Below, piece after piece: positions 16,614 through 26,796 of a stretch of 64,000 nucleotides of DNA. The stretch's first letter is position 1. The number at the start of each line of letters is the position of its first letter. Where the stretch lies: positions 4,871-68,870 of the forward strand of contig CAAEFE010000099.1 in the NCBI GenBank assembly GCA_900755095.1, given 5' to 3'. The stretch is from an uncultured Bacteroides sp. (GTDB lineage: Bacteria > Bacteroidota > Bacteroidia > Bacteroidales > Bacteroidaceae). The notes beneath the pieces were generated by a model. The model saw only the letters and a program-made list of their open reading frames with translations, had not been told where the DNA came from and ran no database searches. A program made the position numbers and the translations under genes.

Positions 16614-19600
16614 ATGAAACAGTACAGAACTATAAACAACCTCGTGGGTTGGATTACATTCATCATTGCGGCAACGGTCTACTGCCTGACAATAGAACCG
16701 ACCGCAAGTTTTTGGGACTGTCCCGAGTTTATAACTACCGGTTATAAACTGGAAGTAGGACACCCGCCCGGCGCACCTTTCTTCATGCTGGTAGCGAACC
16801 TGTTCTCTCAATTCGCCTCCGATGTAACCACCGTAGCGAAGATGGTAAACTACATGAGCGCACTGATGAGCGGTGCCTGTATCCTGTTCCTTTTCTGGAG
16901 CATCACCCATCTGGTACGCAAACTGGTAATCACCGACGAGAACAACATCACGAAAGGACAACTTATCACTGTCATGGGTAGCGGACTGGTCGGCGCGCTG
17001 GTCTACACATTCAGCGACACCTTCTGGTTCTCTGCCGTAGAAGGCGAAGTATATGCTTTCTCCTCCCTCTTTACAGCCATTGTATTCTGGCTGATTCTGA
17101 AATGGGAAGATGTAGCCAACCAGCTCCACAGCGACCGCTGGCTGATCCTGATCGCTTATCTGACCGGACTGAGTATCGGTGTTCACTTGCTGAACCTCCT
17201 CTGTCTGCCGGCAATCGTATTGGTGTACTACTACAAGAAAACTCCGAACGCCACTGCCAAAGGCTCATTGCTCGCCCTGCTCGGATCGGGCGTACTCGTA
17301 GCAGCCGTGCTTTATGGCATCGTGCCCGGTATCGTTAAAGTCGGCGGCTGGTTCGAACTGCTGTTTGTCAACGGACTCGGCATGTCGTTCAACTCCGGCG
17401 TCGTTGTCTATATCATTCTGCTCGCCGCCGCCCTTATCTGGGGTGTGTACGAAAGCTACACCGAAAAGAGCAGACTCCGCATGGCCATCTCATTCATTCT
17501 GACCATCGCCCTGCTGGGTATTCCATTCTACGGACACGGCGTAAGCAGCATCCTCATCGGTGTCGTAGTGATCGCAATTCTTGGCATCTACCTTGCTCCG
17601 CAAGTACAGGAAAAGATCAAAGAGAAATGGCGCATCTCCGCCCGTACCATGAATACGGCATTGCTGTGCACCATGATGATCGTGATCGGTTATTCCTCTT
17701 ATGCACTGATCGTGATCCGTTCTACCGCCAACACACCGATGGACCAGAACTCTCCGGAAGATATCTTCACGCTGGGCGAATACCTCAGCCGTGAACAATA
17801 CGGAACCCGTCCTCTCTTCTACGGTCCTGCTTTCTCCTCGAAAGTGGCACTCGACGTGAAAGACGGATACTGCGTCCCCCGCCAGTCACAGACGGGAAGC
17901 AAATACGTCCGCAAAGAAAAAACCTCACCGGACGAAAAAGACTCATACATCGAACTGCCGGGACGTATCGAATACGAATACGCGCAAAATATGCTTTTCC
18001 CCCGTATGTACAGCTCCGCGCACTCCTCACTCTACAAGCAGTGGGTAGACATCAAGGGGCATGACGTCCCATACGACCAATGCGGCGAAATGGTGATGGT
18101 GAACGTACCGAACCAATGGGAAAACATCAAGTTCTTCTTCTCCTACCAGCTCAACTTCATGTACTGGCGCTACTTTATGTGGAACTTTGCCGGACGGCAG
18201 AACGACATTCAGAGCAGCGGAGAAATAGAACACGGTAACTGGATCACCGGAATCCCGTTTATCGACAATCTGCTGGTGGGCAACCAGGAATTGCTTCCGC
18301 AGGACCTCAAAAACAACAAAGGACACAACGTATTCTACTGCCTGCCGCTGCTGCTCGGCCTGATCGGACTCTTCTGGCAAGCATACCACAGCCAGCGGGG
18401 TATCCAGCAGTTCTGGGTGGTGTTCTTCCTGTTCTTTATGACAGGTATCGCCATTGTGCTCTACCTTAACCAGACACCTGCGCAGCCGCGTGAACGTGAC
18501 TATGCGTATGCCGGTTCGTTCTACGCCTTCGCCATCTGGGTAGGTATGGGAGTCGCAGGTATCATCCGTATGTTACGCGATTACTGCAAGATGAAAGAAG
18601 TTCCGGCTGCCGCTCTCGCATCAGTACTCTGTCTGCTTGTCCCCATCCAAATGGCCGGACAGACATGGGACGACCACGACCGTAGCGGACGCTTTGTTGC
18701 CCGTGACTTCGGTCAGAACTATCTGATGACCTTGCAGGAAGAAGGAAATCCGATCATCTTCACCAATGGTGACAACGATACTTTCCCGTTGTGGTACAAT
18801 CAGGAGACAGAAGGTTTCCGTACCGATGCACGTACCTGTAACCTCAGTTACCTGCAAACCGACTGGTACATCGACCAGATGAAACGTCCCGCCTACGACT
18901 CTCCGTCACTCCCGATCACTTGGGACCGTGTGGAATACGTCGAAGGCCAGAACGAATACATCCCCATCCGTCCGGAAGTAAAGAAGAATATCGACCAGAT
19001 GTATGCACAGGCAGACAGCGCGCTCGAAAACGGAAATCCGGAAGCGATGAACGAACTGAAAGAACAGTTCGGAGAAAACCCGTATGAACTGAAGAATATC
19101 CTCAAATACTGGGTTCGTTCGGATAAGGAAGGGCTGCGCGTCATCCCTACCGACAGCATCGTAATGAAGATCGACAAGGAAGCTGTCCGCCGTTCCGGCA
19201 TGAAAATACCGGAAGCGCTGGGCGACTCCATCCCCGAATACATGACCATCTTGCTGAGAGACGCCAACGGCAACCCGAAACGCGCCCTCTACAAGAGCGA
19301 ACTGATGATGCTCGAAATGCTTGCCAACGCCAACTGGGAACGTCCCATCTACATGGCTATCACCGTAGGCAGTGAAAACCACCTCGGCATGGACAACCAC
19401 TTCACGCAGGAAGGTCTGGCATACCGCTTCACTCCGTTCGATACGGACAAGCTGAACAGCAAGATCGACAGCGAAAAGATGTACGACAACCTGATGAACA
19501 AGTTCAAGTTCGGCGGCATCGAGAAACCGGGCATCTACATCGACGAAAACGTAATGCGTATGTGCTACACACACCGGCGCATCTTCACACAGCTCGTAGG

Positions 19601-19988
19601 ACAGCTCATCAAAGAAGGCAAAAAAGACAAGGCACTCGCCGCACTCGACTACGCCGAGAAGATGATCCCGTCATACAACGTACCGTATGACTGGGCAAAC
19701 GGCGCCTTCCAAATGGCGGAAGCCTACTACCAGCTGGGACAAAACGAAAAAGCGAACAAGATCATCGACGAACTTGCCAACAAGTCTCTCGAATACATGA
19801 TCTGGTATCTCAGCCTGACTGATTACCAACTTTCCATCGCCAGCGAAAACTTCATGTACAACGCAGGACTGCTTGACGCAGAAGTACGCCTAATGGAGAA
19901 ATACAAATCAGAAGAATTGGCTAAACATTACTCGGAACAACTCGACCAGCTATACAATGAGTACGTTGCGAGAATGAAAGGGAAATAA
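16614..19988 (+). CDS. DUF2723 multi-pass membrane protein with TPR-like C-terminus
   Basis: A protein of 1124 residues. The N-terminal part carries the DUF2723 family signature (AATVYCLTIEPTASFWDCPEF, then GHPPGAPFF) and about a dozen membrane helices to residue 690; the acidic residues near the first helix and the overall plan resemble GT-C glycosyltransferases of the PMT type. The remainder is soluble, with two long aromatic-rich stretches and TPR-like helices near the end (KALAALDYAEKMIP, AEAYYQLGQNEKANKI). A transferase role in envelope or protein glycosylation is inference only. GTG 16608 is possible but ATG 16614 is preferred. Confidence 0.85.
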   Translation: MKQYRTINNLVGWITFIIAATVYCLTIEPTASFWDCPEFITTGYKLEVGHPPGAPFFMLVANLFSQFASDVTTVAKMVNYMSALMSGACILFLFWSITHLVRKLVITDENNITKGQLITVMGSGLVGALVYTFSDTFWFSAVEGEVYAFSSLFTAIVFWLILKWEDVANQLHSDRWLILIAYLTGLSIGVHLLNLLCLPAIVLVYYYKKTPNATAKGSLLALLGSGVLVAAVLYGIVPGIVKVGGWFELLFVNGLGMSFNSGVVVYIILLAAALIWGVYESYTEKSRLRMAISFILTIALLGIPFYGHGVSSILIGVVVIAILGIYLAPQVQEKIKEKWRISARTMNTALLCTMMIVIGYSSYALIVIRSTANTPMDQNSPEDIFTLGEYLSREQYGTRPLFYGPAFSSKVALDVKDGYCVPRQSQTGSKYVRKEKTSPDEKDSYIELPGRIEYEYAQNMLFPRMYSSAHSSLYKQWVDIKGHDVPYDQCGEMVMVNVPNQWENIKFFFSYQLNFMYWRYFMWNFAGRQNDIQSSGEIEHGNWITGIPFIDNLLVGNQELLPQDLKNNKGHNVFYCLPLLLGLIGLFWQAYHSQRGIQQFWVVFFLFFMTGIAIVLYLNQTPAQPRERDYAYAGSFYAFAIWVGMGVAGIIRMLRDYCKMKEVPAAALASVLCLLVPIQMAGQTWDDHDRSGRFVARDFGQNYLMTLQEEGNPIIFTNGDNDTFPLWYNQETEGFRTDARTCNLSYLQTDWYIDQMKRPAYDSPSLPITWDRVEYVEGQNEYIPIRPEVKKNIDQMYAQADSALENGNPEAMNELKEQFGENPYELKNILKYWVRSDKEGLRVIPTDSIVMKIDKEAVRRSGMKIPEALGDSIPEYMTILLRDANGNPKRALYKSELMMLEMLANANWERPIYMAITVGSENHLGMDNHFTQEGLAYRFTPFDTDKLNSKIDSEKMYDNLMNKFKFGGIEKPGIYIDENVMRMCYTHRRIFTQLVGQLIKEGKKDKALAALDYAEKMIPSYNVPYDWANGAFQMAEAYYQLGQNEKANKIIDELANKSLEYMIWYLSLTDYQLSIASENFMYNAGLLDAEVRLMEKYKSEELAKHYSEQLDQLYNEYVARMKGK

Positions 19989-19993
19989 AAACT

Positions 19994-20078
19994 AAGTAAT
20001 AAGTATTAAGTAATAAGTAATAAGCTGCGCCATAAGCCGCACGGTTATTACTTATTACTTATTACCTGTTACTTATTA
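19994..20078. repeat. 7-bp-period repeats arranged as an inverted pair
   Basis: Plus-strand heptamers AAGTAAT, AAGTATT, AAGTAAT, AAGTAAT (19994-20021) face a complementary run of TTATTACT-type units (20045-20078). They can form a long AT-rich stem with a GC-richer loop. The structure sits between the DUF2723 and deacetylase genes and ends 13 bases before the next start codon. Confidence 0.8.
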
Positions 20079-20090
20079 ATAAAGACTCTT

Positions 20091-20705
20091 ATGTTTATAG
20101 AACAACCACCTTGGTTCTTCCGAGCGCTGTATCCACAAGCCATCTTCCGGATGGACCCAAACGAACGGGCTGTCTACCTGACTTTTGACGACGGCCCTAT
20201 CCCGGAAGTAACCCCTTGGGTACTGGAGCTACTGAAGAAACACGATATTAAAGCTACCTTCTTCATGGTAGGCGACAATATCCGCAAACACCCGGACGAA
20301 TACCGGATGGTGGTAGAACACGGACACCGCATCGGCAACCATACTTTCAACCACATCCGCGGCTTTGAATATTCCAATCCGGATTATCTGGCCAACACCA
20401 GACGGGTAGACGAAATTATCCACTCGGACCTATTCCGCCCTCCACATGGGCACATGGGATTCCGGCAATATTACACTCTTCGCCACCATTACCGTATCAT
20501 TATGTGGGACCTCGTAACCCGTGACTACAGTAAGCGAATGCGCCCGGAACAGGTACTGAATAACGTAAAACGCTACGTACGCAACGGTTCCATCATCACC
20601 TTCCACGACTCTCTGAAATCGTGGAACAACGGGAATCTGCAATATGCCCTCCCCCGTGCCATCGAATTTCTGAAAGCGGAGGGCTATGAATTCAAGGTAT
20701 TTTAA
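20091..20705 (+). CDS. Polysaccharide deacetylase (NodB/CE4 family)
   Basis: A 204-residue NodB-homology enzyme expected to deacetylate an amino sugar polymer, perhaps peptidoglycan. The motifs are TFDDGPIPE (catalytic base and metal Asp), HRIGNHTFNH (metal His pair), FRPPHGHMG and ITFHDS. There is no obvious signal peptide; it starts MFIEQPPWFFRALYP, so its compartment is uncertain. The stop overlaps the queG start by one base (TAATG). Confidence 0.9.
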   Translation: MFIEQPPWFFRALYPQAIFRMDPNERAVYLTFDDGPIPEVTPWVLELLKKHDIKATFFMVGDNIRKHPDEYRMVVEHGHRIGNHTFNHIRGFEYSNPDYLANTRRVDEIIHSDLFRPPHGHMGFRQYYTLRHHYRIIMWDLVTRDYSKRMRPEQVLNNVKRYVRNGSIITFHDSLKSWNNGNLQYALPRAIEFLKAEGYEFKVF

Positions 20706-21736
20706 TGGAAAAGTTCCTCTCCTCAGACCGAATCAAAGCCGAAGCACTACGCCTCGGCTTTTCCGCCTGCGGACTGGCGCCTGCCGAAGCTGTGGATGAA
20801 ACTGTGGCTACCGCCTTCCGTCAATGGCTGGCGGACGGTTGCCAGGCAGAGATGGCGTATATGCAGAATTATGAGGATAAACGACTCGATCCGCGCTTGT
20901 TGGTGGAAGGGGCACGTACGGTGATCAGCGTTGCCCTAAACTATTATCCGGCAAAAAAACTTCCCGAAGGTGAGTATCAGATTGCATGGTATGCCTATGG
21001 GAAAGATTATCACGATGTGATGAAGGGGAAATTGAAGGAACTTTTTGAGTTTATAGAGAAAGAAGTTTCATTCTCCAAAGAAACAGACAGTACTATCGCC
21101 TCGACAAACAATATCGGCACATATACTGAAAACTACGCCTCAGCACCCCAAGCCCCAGTATCCCAAACCTCCGCTTCTCCACTTCAAGGCCGCATATTCT
21201 GTGATACCGCTCCCATACTCGAACGTTATTGGGCATGGCGTACCGGCTTGGGATGGATAGGAAAGAATACACAACTCATCATTCCTCACGCCGGCTCCTG
21301 CTTCTTCTTAGGGGAAATTATTCTTGATAGGGAAGCTGATAATTATGACTCTCCACAACGAAATCAATGCGGTTCGTGTACACGTTGTCTGAATGCCTGC
21401 CCGACAAAAGCGCTGAAAGCCCCTTTCAGGCTCAATTCCGAGAGATGTCTTTCTTATCTTACCATTGAGTATCGTGGGGAACTTTCGCTCAATACAGGAA
21501 AAAAAATGGGTAATAAAATATATGGCTGTGACGAATGTCTGAAAGCTTGCCCTTGGAATCGCTTTGCCACTCCTTGCCGGACAGCCGAATTTCAACCGTC
21601 TCCTTCTTTGTTAAGTATGAGGAAGGATGATTGGCATTCGCTGAGTGAGGAGCAATATAAAACCATTTTCAAAGGTAGTGCAGTGAAAAGGGCTAAGTAT
21701 GGTGGATTGATGCGTAATATAAAGATTATTAAATAA
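20705..21736 (+). CDS. queG: Epoxyqueuosine reductase
   Basis: Cobalamin- and iron-sulfur-dependent enzyme for the last step of tRNA queuosine synthesis. The 343-residue protein has the DUF1730 N-terminal domain (LGFSACGLAPAEAV, AYGKDYHDVMKGKL), WAWRTGLGWIGKNT, and two 4Fe-4S motifs, CGSCTRCLNACP and CDECLKACPWN. A low-complexity stretch of about 35 residues (near 120-155, rich in Ser, Thr, Ala) interrupts the middle. The partner queA is elsewhere in the window (57.7 kb). Coupled to the deacetylase gene. Confidence 0.93.
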   Translation: MEKFLSSDRIKAEALRLGFSACGLAPAEAVDETVATAFRQWLADGCQAEMAYMQNYEDKRLDPRLLVEGARTVISVALNYYPAKKLPEGEYQIAWYAYGKDYHDVMKGKLKELFEFIEKEVSFSKETDSTIASTNNIGTYTENYASAPQAPVSQTSASPLQGRIFCDTAPILERYWAWRTGLGWIGKNTQLIIPHAGSCFFLGEIILDREADNYDSPQRNQCGSCTRCLNACPTKALKAPFRLNSERCLSYLTIEYRGELSLNTGKKMGNKIYGCDECLKACPWNRFATPCRTAEFQPSPSLLSMRKDDWHSLSEEQYKTIFKGSAVKRAKYGGLMRNIKIIK

Positions 21737-21748
21737 ATATTTAAATAT

Positions 21749-21780
21749 TAAGAGCTACTACCTTACGATAATAGCTCTTA
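21749..21780. terminator. Stem-loop between queG and the left SusCD operon
   Basis: TAAGAGCTA pairs with TAGCTCTTA around a 14-base loop between the convergent queG gene and the BACON lipoprotein gene. A usable T run is not obvious. Confidence 0.5.
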
Positions 21781-21854
21781 GGATCAATTAATGCAAGTTC
21801 TTCTCATAACAAACAGTTAAACCACTATATAAAAATAGTATTTCATGCAAAATA

Positions 21855-22919
21855 TTATTCAGCATATTGCATCAAAATAGCAGGAAAATCAATAGAAAGT
21901 CCTGCATAATTTGCAGGAGACGGAACTCTTCCCTTAAATAATCCCATTGACATATATGCATCTGTAATATAAGCTAACGCAACCTGCCCATCATTCATTA
22001 ATACAGGAGAAAGAATAATTTTTCCCTGTAAATACAAACCATCATCAGTTTTAGTTATTATTGAGCCGTACATCACTCCTCCTTGCCCATCAGACAAAGC
22101 ATAATTTTGCTGCTGTGGAGTGGTTATAGCTAAAGCTCCATCTTGATAGGTGACCGCTAAAACAATCGTTGCTCCCAACAGCCTTGTCATTGGTAGCTGG
22201 AATATATAGCCATTACCACCCGGATTTTTAACAATTTGAGTATTTTCCTCTAATGAAAGAACTTGATTAATACCAAATGCTGTAGCAACGACTTTCACAA
22301 CACCTGTCCATTGTCCCAATAAGTCATCAATATCGTACTGCAATAAAGCATATTCAATTTCACGAATGCCAGTAGTCACTTTTACAATGGCCGAACGAAT
22401 TTTACCAGTGAGATTCTCTTTTGCAATAAACTTAAATCCATCACTCGTCATTTCATAGGATAACCATTGAGAAGCATCTGCTGGAATAGATACCTGAATA
22501 GGCAAATTACTCGACATTTCAACAGGGACCTCCTCTGCAGCATCTGTCAATGTGAAATAGGTAGCATCTCTATTATATTTCCAAATAGCTCCTTCCTGTA
22601 GTATGGTTGCTTGCTGCGTACTCACACCATCAGTTAAAACGATTTGTGCGCTACGCCCCGGATAACCCGTATTAGCATCTACAGAAATGGAAACTTTACG
22701 ATCTGCAACTTCGATTACCTGACACCAATCGGCATTCACCGTAGCCGTGACAGTTCCAGTTGCTGCAAATTCGACAGTTCCAGTGCCACCACTAGCTTTC
22801 ATATCCAAATCTGATTTTATAATTGTCAATTTTACAGTGGCAGCATCGTCATCTAAAGAACATCCTGCAACAAAAAATAAGCAGAATATTATTAAGTATA
22901 AATTCAGTATATTTTTCAT
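21855..22919 (-). CDS. BACON-domain surface lipoprotein (left operon, fifth gene)
   Basis: A 354-residue predicted outer-membrane lipoprotein (signal with CLFFVAGCSLDDD). Two BACON-type Ig-like repeats follow: the first shows ASGGTGTVEFAATG, VTVNADWCQV and GRSAQIVLTDG, the second follows from about 115. The C-terminal part, with LLGQWTGVVKVV, looks like a lipocalin-like or SusE-position domain. It is the last gene of the minus-strand operon and the counterpart of the protein at 37382. It may bind substrate at the cell surface; the ligand is unknown. Confidence 0.85.
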   Translation of the reverse strand: MKNILNLYLIIFCLFFVAGCSLDDDAATVKLTIIKSDLDMKASGGTGTVEFAATGTVTATVNADWCQVIEVADRKVSISVDANTGYPGRSAQIVLTDGVSTQQATILQEGAIWKYNRDATYFTLTDAAEEVPVEMSSNLPIQVSIPADASQWLSYEMTSDGFKFIAKENLTGKIRSAIVKVTTGIREIEYALLQYDIDDLLGQWTGVVKVVATAFGINQVLSLEENTQIVKNPGGNGYIFQLPMTRLLGATIVLAVTYQDGALAITTPQQQNYALSDGQGGVMYGSIITKTDDGLYLQGKIILSPVLMNDGQVALAYITDAYMSMGLFKGRVPSPANYAGLSIDFPAILMQYAE

Positions 22920-22934
22920 AATCTAGTTTTTTAT

Positions 22935-24266
22935 TTATTCCTCAACTTTCATAAAGACCATCTCTCCATACATACGTGCCACCCCTTGAACATATGAACT
23001 TTGACTATAATCAGGTGCCGAATAGCGGTCGAAGGCCATATAATCAGCTTTTGCACCACCTACTGCTTCGAATACCCCATCATCCTCAAATGTAAATCCA
23101 AACGGAGACTGTTGTACATTTGCCACAAAACCAAACATCAGACCTGCCTGATAACTAATATATGTAGGATAAAATCCCATGGCATAACAATATGTAGTAC
23201 ATCCCAAATAATATCCTGATATATAACCTACCTTTTGAGTCTTAAAGGACATAATTCCTTCACCTCTATCATAATCGAGCACTATATCACCAATTAGTCC
23301 CCTGAGAATATAACTCTTATTTTCTACATCCTCCATAATAGATATTGGTAATTCTTCGTCTGTCAAATTATTATCTTTATACATCTTGCAGGTAAGAGTA
23401 TAATTACCTAGATAATCATTATATTTAATATATCCCTCCGGATAAATTCCTTTCATTTTAACGTTAGTTGCCCCCTCGTCAGTACAAGTAAAAAGCTCGG
23501 AGGAAGGGTCCCACACAAAATTTTGCACAGTTACTCCTGCCAGTGAAACTGGTTCCCGGAAACGAAAGCCATCGGTTGTAAAAAGGAAAGGAGATTGCTC
23601 TTGTACAATGTTACCACCATCATTATAGGCTATAACAAAAGTATAATTACTTCGCTGCGTCATGCCAACTAAATTTCCATCAACCAACAACTGATATTGT
23701 ATAAAGAAAGCATTCTCTTCTACGTCATTCACAGAGTTTATATATGCCTCCCAGTTCAAATCATCCGGAAGCGCATACATTACTATCGTATTTCCATACT
23801 TTTTGCCCTGCATTACAATTTTCTCGGCTGAAGCTTCTTTTATAATAAACTCATAATCTCCTTGCAGGTTGGCATTCGGGTTGGAACCGCCGCCTTGTGG
23901 CTTGGCATATGCATGAATAAAAGCATTATAAGTGTCGAATGTAAGCATAGTAGCTTCCTCCGATACAACCTTATAAAGAGAGGAAATAGTCTCATCGCCT
24001 TCATATCCTTGAGATGCCATTGTAACTCGCTGACCATCAAACTTGCACAGAAGAGTTATGCCACCCAAAGCATAGTCCTGACCTATGTAATATTCCATTC
24101 TCCAACCATTAGACGCCGATTCTAATAGCTCACTATATTGCTTCACTTCCTCTGTTGCACGATTCGCTGAAGAATCATCAAAATAATCCTCTTCTTGGAA
24201 AAGACAGGATTGCAAACCAAAGCATACAAGAGCCATCAACAAATAAATCATTATATTCTTTTTCAT
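22935..24266 (-). CDS. DUF4302 lipoprotein (left operon, fourth gene)
   Basis: A 443-residue lipoprotein with signal MALVCFGLQSCLF. The family hallmark LLESASNGWRMEYYIG follows near residue 48, and the rest is beta-rich with DYEFIIK and GKKYGNTIVMYALP strands, matching the paralogue at 36108 over its length. DUF4302 proteins occur in SusC/SusD-linked clusters beside HExxH lipoproteins and are thought to sit on the surface. It lies 12 bases downstream of the metallohydrolase gene and is co-transcribed. Confidence 0.85.
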   Translation of the reverse strand: MKKNIMIYLLMALVCFGLQSCLFQEEDYFDDSSANRATEEVKQYSELLESASNGWRMEYYIGQDYALGGITLLCKFDGQRVTMASQGYEGDETISSLYKVVSEEATMLTFDTYNAFIHAYAKPQGGGSNPNANLQGDYEFIIKEASAEKIVMQGKKYGNTIVMYALPDDLNWEAYINSVNDVEENAFFIQYQLLVDGNLVGMTQRSNYTFVIAYNDGGNIVQEQSPFLFTTDGFRFREPVSLAGVTVQNFVWDPSSELFTCTDEGATNVKMKGIYPEGYIKYNDYLGNYTLTCKMYKDNNLTDEELPISIMEDVENKSYILRGLIGDIVLDYDRGEGIMSFKTQKVGYISGYYLGCTTYCYAMGFYPTYISYQAGLMFGFVANVQQSPFGFTFEDDGVFEAVGGAKADYMAFDRYSAPDYSQSSYVQGVARMYGEMVFMKVEE

Positions 24267-24278
24267 AATCTTCCTGTT

Positions 24279-25193
24279 TTATTCAATAGTACTTAAATCC
24301 AGCTCCGGAATTTCTTGCTGACGCCTTAACACAATCTCACGCAAATCATCTAAATTAATGCCCCAAGTTTCAAGCATATAATTGTATACAATAGTAAACT
24401 TCTGATTAATAATAGCCGCTCCGGCAGTTCCGGCAACCTTCAGCATATTATCCCAGTAAGCCTGATCGTGAGTAACATACATGGCGATGTTCTCTACAAA
24501 ATCTTCTCTTGCCTCACTCATCGCATATGCCGTCACAAATCCTTCCGGCCATGCATCCGCATCCTCTCGCAAATATGAATTTCCATTTTCAGCAACATAG
24601 AAATACCAGTCGGAACCAACATATTTTCCTTCGGTAATGCGATCAAACGATGGGTCATAATTACGCTTCTGATGCAGGATATGTGCAAATTCATGGTGCA
24701 TCGTCTTAAAGTAATACTCATTCAAAACTTCGATATCGACATTCTCAAAGTCCAGACTGTTCACTTCGTACAATGTTATCTTCTTTCCTCCCTCGGCAGT
24801 ACCCAACACCTTCGTACCACTGCTATCATAAGCCGGAGAACCTATCAAGTGAAAAGTTTTTGGCACATAAGACCGAAGAAAAGCCGGTCCGGCAAGTTCA
24901 GTATATGCCTCCATCCATACATGCTTGATAATCTTGGCCAAAGCAACCGATTTATCGTAATCCGCCGGTACCAGATTATATTTGTGATCACTTTCAATAT
25001 CTTGCATACGATACTTGAAATCAACGTTATACGGATATGTATAATTAGCAAGCAACCATTCATCAAAACCATTATGTTCCATTGGCTCTGTTGAAAAAAT
25101 ACTATGCTTGGTGTCAATATCATCGCCATTATTACAGGCTCCCCAAAGAATGGGCAAAACAGCCGTTAGTATATAAATATAATATTTCTTCAT
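24279..25193 (-). CDS. Import-associated zinc metallohydrolase lipoprotein (left operon, third gene)
   Basis: A 304-residue lipoprotein (signal ending LPILWGACNNG) with the zinc motif HEFAH at residues 167-171, inside YFKTMHHEFAHILHQ. This matches the lipoproteins found with SusC/SusD pairs and described as substrate import-associated metallohydrolases (TIGR04549-like). A downstream Glu in EAREDFVENIAMYVTHD may be the third zinc ligand. It likely cleaves a protein, peptide or conjugate at the surface before import. The paralogue at 35217 has the same motif. Confidence 0.88.
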   Translation of the reverse strand: MKKYYIYILTAVLPILWGACNNGDDIDTKHSIFSTEPMEHNGFDEWLLANYTYPYNVDFKYRMQDIESDHKYNLVPADYDKSVALAKIIKHVWMEAYTELAGPAFLRSYVPKTFHLIGSPAYDSSGTKVLGTAEGGKKITLYEVNSLDFENVDIEVLNEYYFKTMHHEFAHILHQKRNYDPSFDRITEGKYVGSDWYFYVAENGNSYLREDADAWPEGFVTAYAMSEAREDFVENIAMYVTHDQAYWDNMLKVAGTAGAAIINQKFTIVYNYMLETWGINLDDLREIVLRRQQEIPELDLSTIE

Positions 25194-25207
25194 ATTATTT
25201 CCTCCTT

Positions 25208-26761
25208 TTAATTTTCAGTACGTGGATTGGGTTGCATTCCTGCCAGAACTACACTCTTAGGAATTTGCATAGCACGTCTTGCGTCATTTACCGGCATTTC
25301 ATCTGTTACGACTATATTGTTATTAGCAATAGAACGGCGATAGATAACAATTCCATAACGTTTAATATCCGGCCAGCGCAGACCTTCGTGCAAAGTAGCA
25401 ATACGTCTCATATGCAGAATGCAGTGAATAAAGTTCTCCTGTATACCTGATTCAATAGTAAAATCAGGCTGAAGCTTTTTCTTGGGAGTCGGATTTTGTG
25501 TCGGATTGTAATAATCCATCTTATCATAATACTCATTTATCATCCCCGGAGTTAAAGTTTGCTTATTAGAAGTATATGCTTTCTCCCATGTAGTAAGATC
25601 TGCAGCAGCCATTGGATAGTTCTTTTTCAGCGTATAAGCCTCAGCCCTGCAAAGCAAAGTCTCGTCTGTAGAGAAAATCACAGGCATATAATACAGGTAG
25701 TCACCAGCATAATAACCGCCCTTTCTCAACATACTGCATTCATAGCCCGATGTTGTAAAAGGCTGCATATACATGCGGTCAGGGATACCCCATAATCCGG
25801 AAGAACGTGATGTTTCGTAAGAAGCAATTAACTTATTATGTAGATAACGTTTTCCTGTCATGTAATTACTCAGAATAATACCCCAGTTAGATACGGTACT
25901 ACCTATCAACAAGTTAGCCTTACTTGTAGAAGCAATATATGCGTCGGGCTGTACATTATCATTAGCAGAGAGTTTTCCCAACGCTTCCCAATCCCGTAAT
26001 TCGGCAGCAGGATCACTTCCCAACACACGATCTGCATATTTTATCACCTCATCACAATTAGAAAAGTCAGGCTTCATATAATAAAGATAGAAACGTGCAG
26101 CAAAAGCATATGCAGCTTTCCTTGTGAAATGATATTTCGGCACAGAATAACTATCATCGGAAATAAGAGCCATACCATCTAATAAGTCCTTCTCAATCTT
26201 CTCATAAGTCTCCTGCAAAGTACCCCGCCCGTATTGTGGTTGCACAGTTGTTTCAACTTTAGTCATATAAGGAATACCTAATTCCTGTGATGCATGAGTA
26301 TTATAAGCATTACAAAAAATATTTGCTAATACAAAATGATTGTACGCCCGACAAACAAGAGCCTCTCCTCGCTGCGGCATCAACGATTCCGGATTTCCCC
26401 GTTTCTCAATCTCTTCCAAAGCCATGTTAGCAGAAGCAATAGCTATATAATGGGTTTCCCAAAGATTTGTAGGCGTATCCTGATATTCTTCCTGGGTATC
26501 TTTCCAGTTATAGCACTCTTCCTCAGATAACTTATAATAAGAATATCTGGCACTGTTATCGTCGGTATTATCACTATAAAGTTCAAACAGTTCATTCGCA
26601 GATCCTTCCGGATAAGCAGAAACAAGCATTTTAGCTATTTTTTGCTCAGAATTCAGCTCCGTCCGGTTATCTGGTAATTCGTCAAGAAAATCATTACAAG
26701 AGCTACCGACAATAGCAAGCGTTGCGATGAACAATGGAATATATAATTGATTTCGTCTCAT
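25208..26761 (-). CDS. SusD/RagB-family nutrient-binding lipoprotein (left operon, second gene)
   Basis: A 517-residue outer-membrane lipoprotein (signal with IVGSSCNDFLDELPDN). SusD proteins form the lid over the SusC barrel and bind the nutrient. Family features are the N-terminal SusD-like region, ALVCRAYNHFVLANIFC, and the C-terminal TLLCRAEAYTLKKNYPMAAADL and RRIATLHEGLRWPDIKRYG. The start lies 35 bases after the SusC stop. It pairs with the promoterless SusC and is probably silent in the present orientation. Confidence 0.95.
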   Translation of the reverse strand: MRRNQLYIPLFIATLAIVGSSCNDFLDELPDNRTELNSEQKIAKMLVSAYPEGSANELFELYSDNTDDNSARYSYYKLSEEECYNWKDTQEEYQDTPTNLWETHYIAIASANMALEEIEKRGNPESLMPQRGEALVCRAYNHFVLANIFCNAYNTHASQELGIPYMTKVETTVQPQYGRGTLQETYEKIEKDLLDGMALISDDSYSVPKYHFTRKAAYAFAARFYLYYMKPDFSNCDEVIKYADRVLGSDPAAELRDWEALGKLSANDNVQPDAYIASTSKANLLIGSTVSNWGIILSNYMTGKRYLHNKLIASYETSRSSGLWGIPDRMYMQPFTTSGYECSMLRKGGYYAGDYLYYMPVIFSTDETLLCRAEAYTLKKNYPMAAADLTTWEKAYTSNKQTLTPGMINEYYDKMDYYNPTQNPTPKKKLQPDFTIESGIQENFIHCILHMRRIATLHEGLRWPDIKRYGIVIYRRSIANNNIVVTDEMPVNDARRAMQIPKSVVLAGMQPNPRTEN

Positions 26762-26796
26762 CTTTAATCTTTTTTTTTATTATTAAAATCATTCTC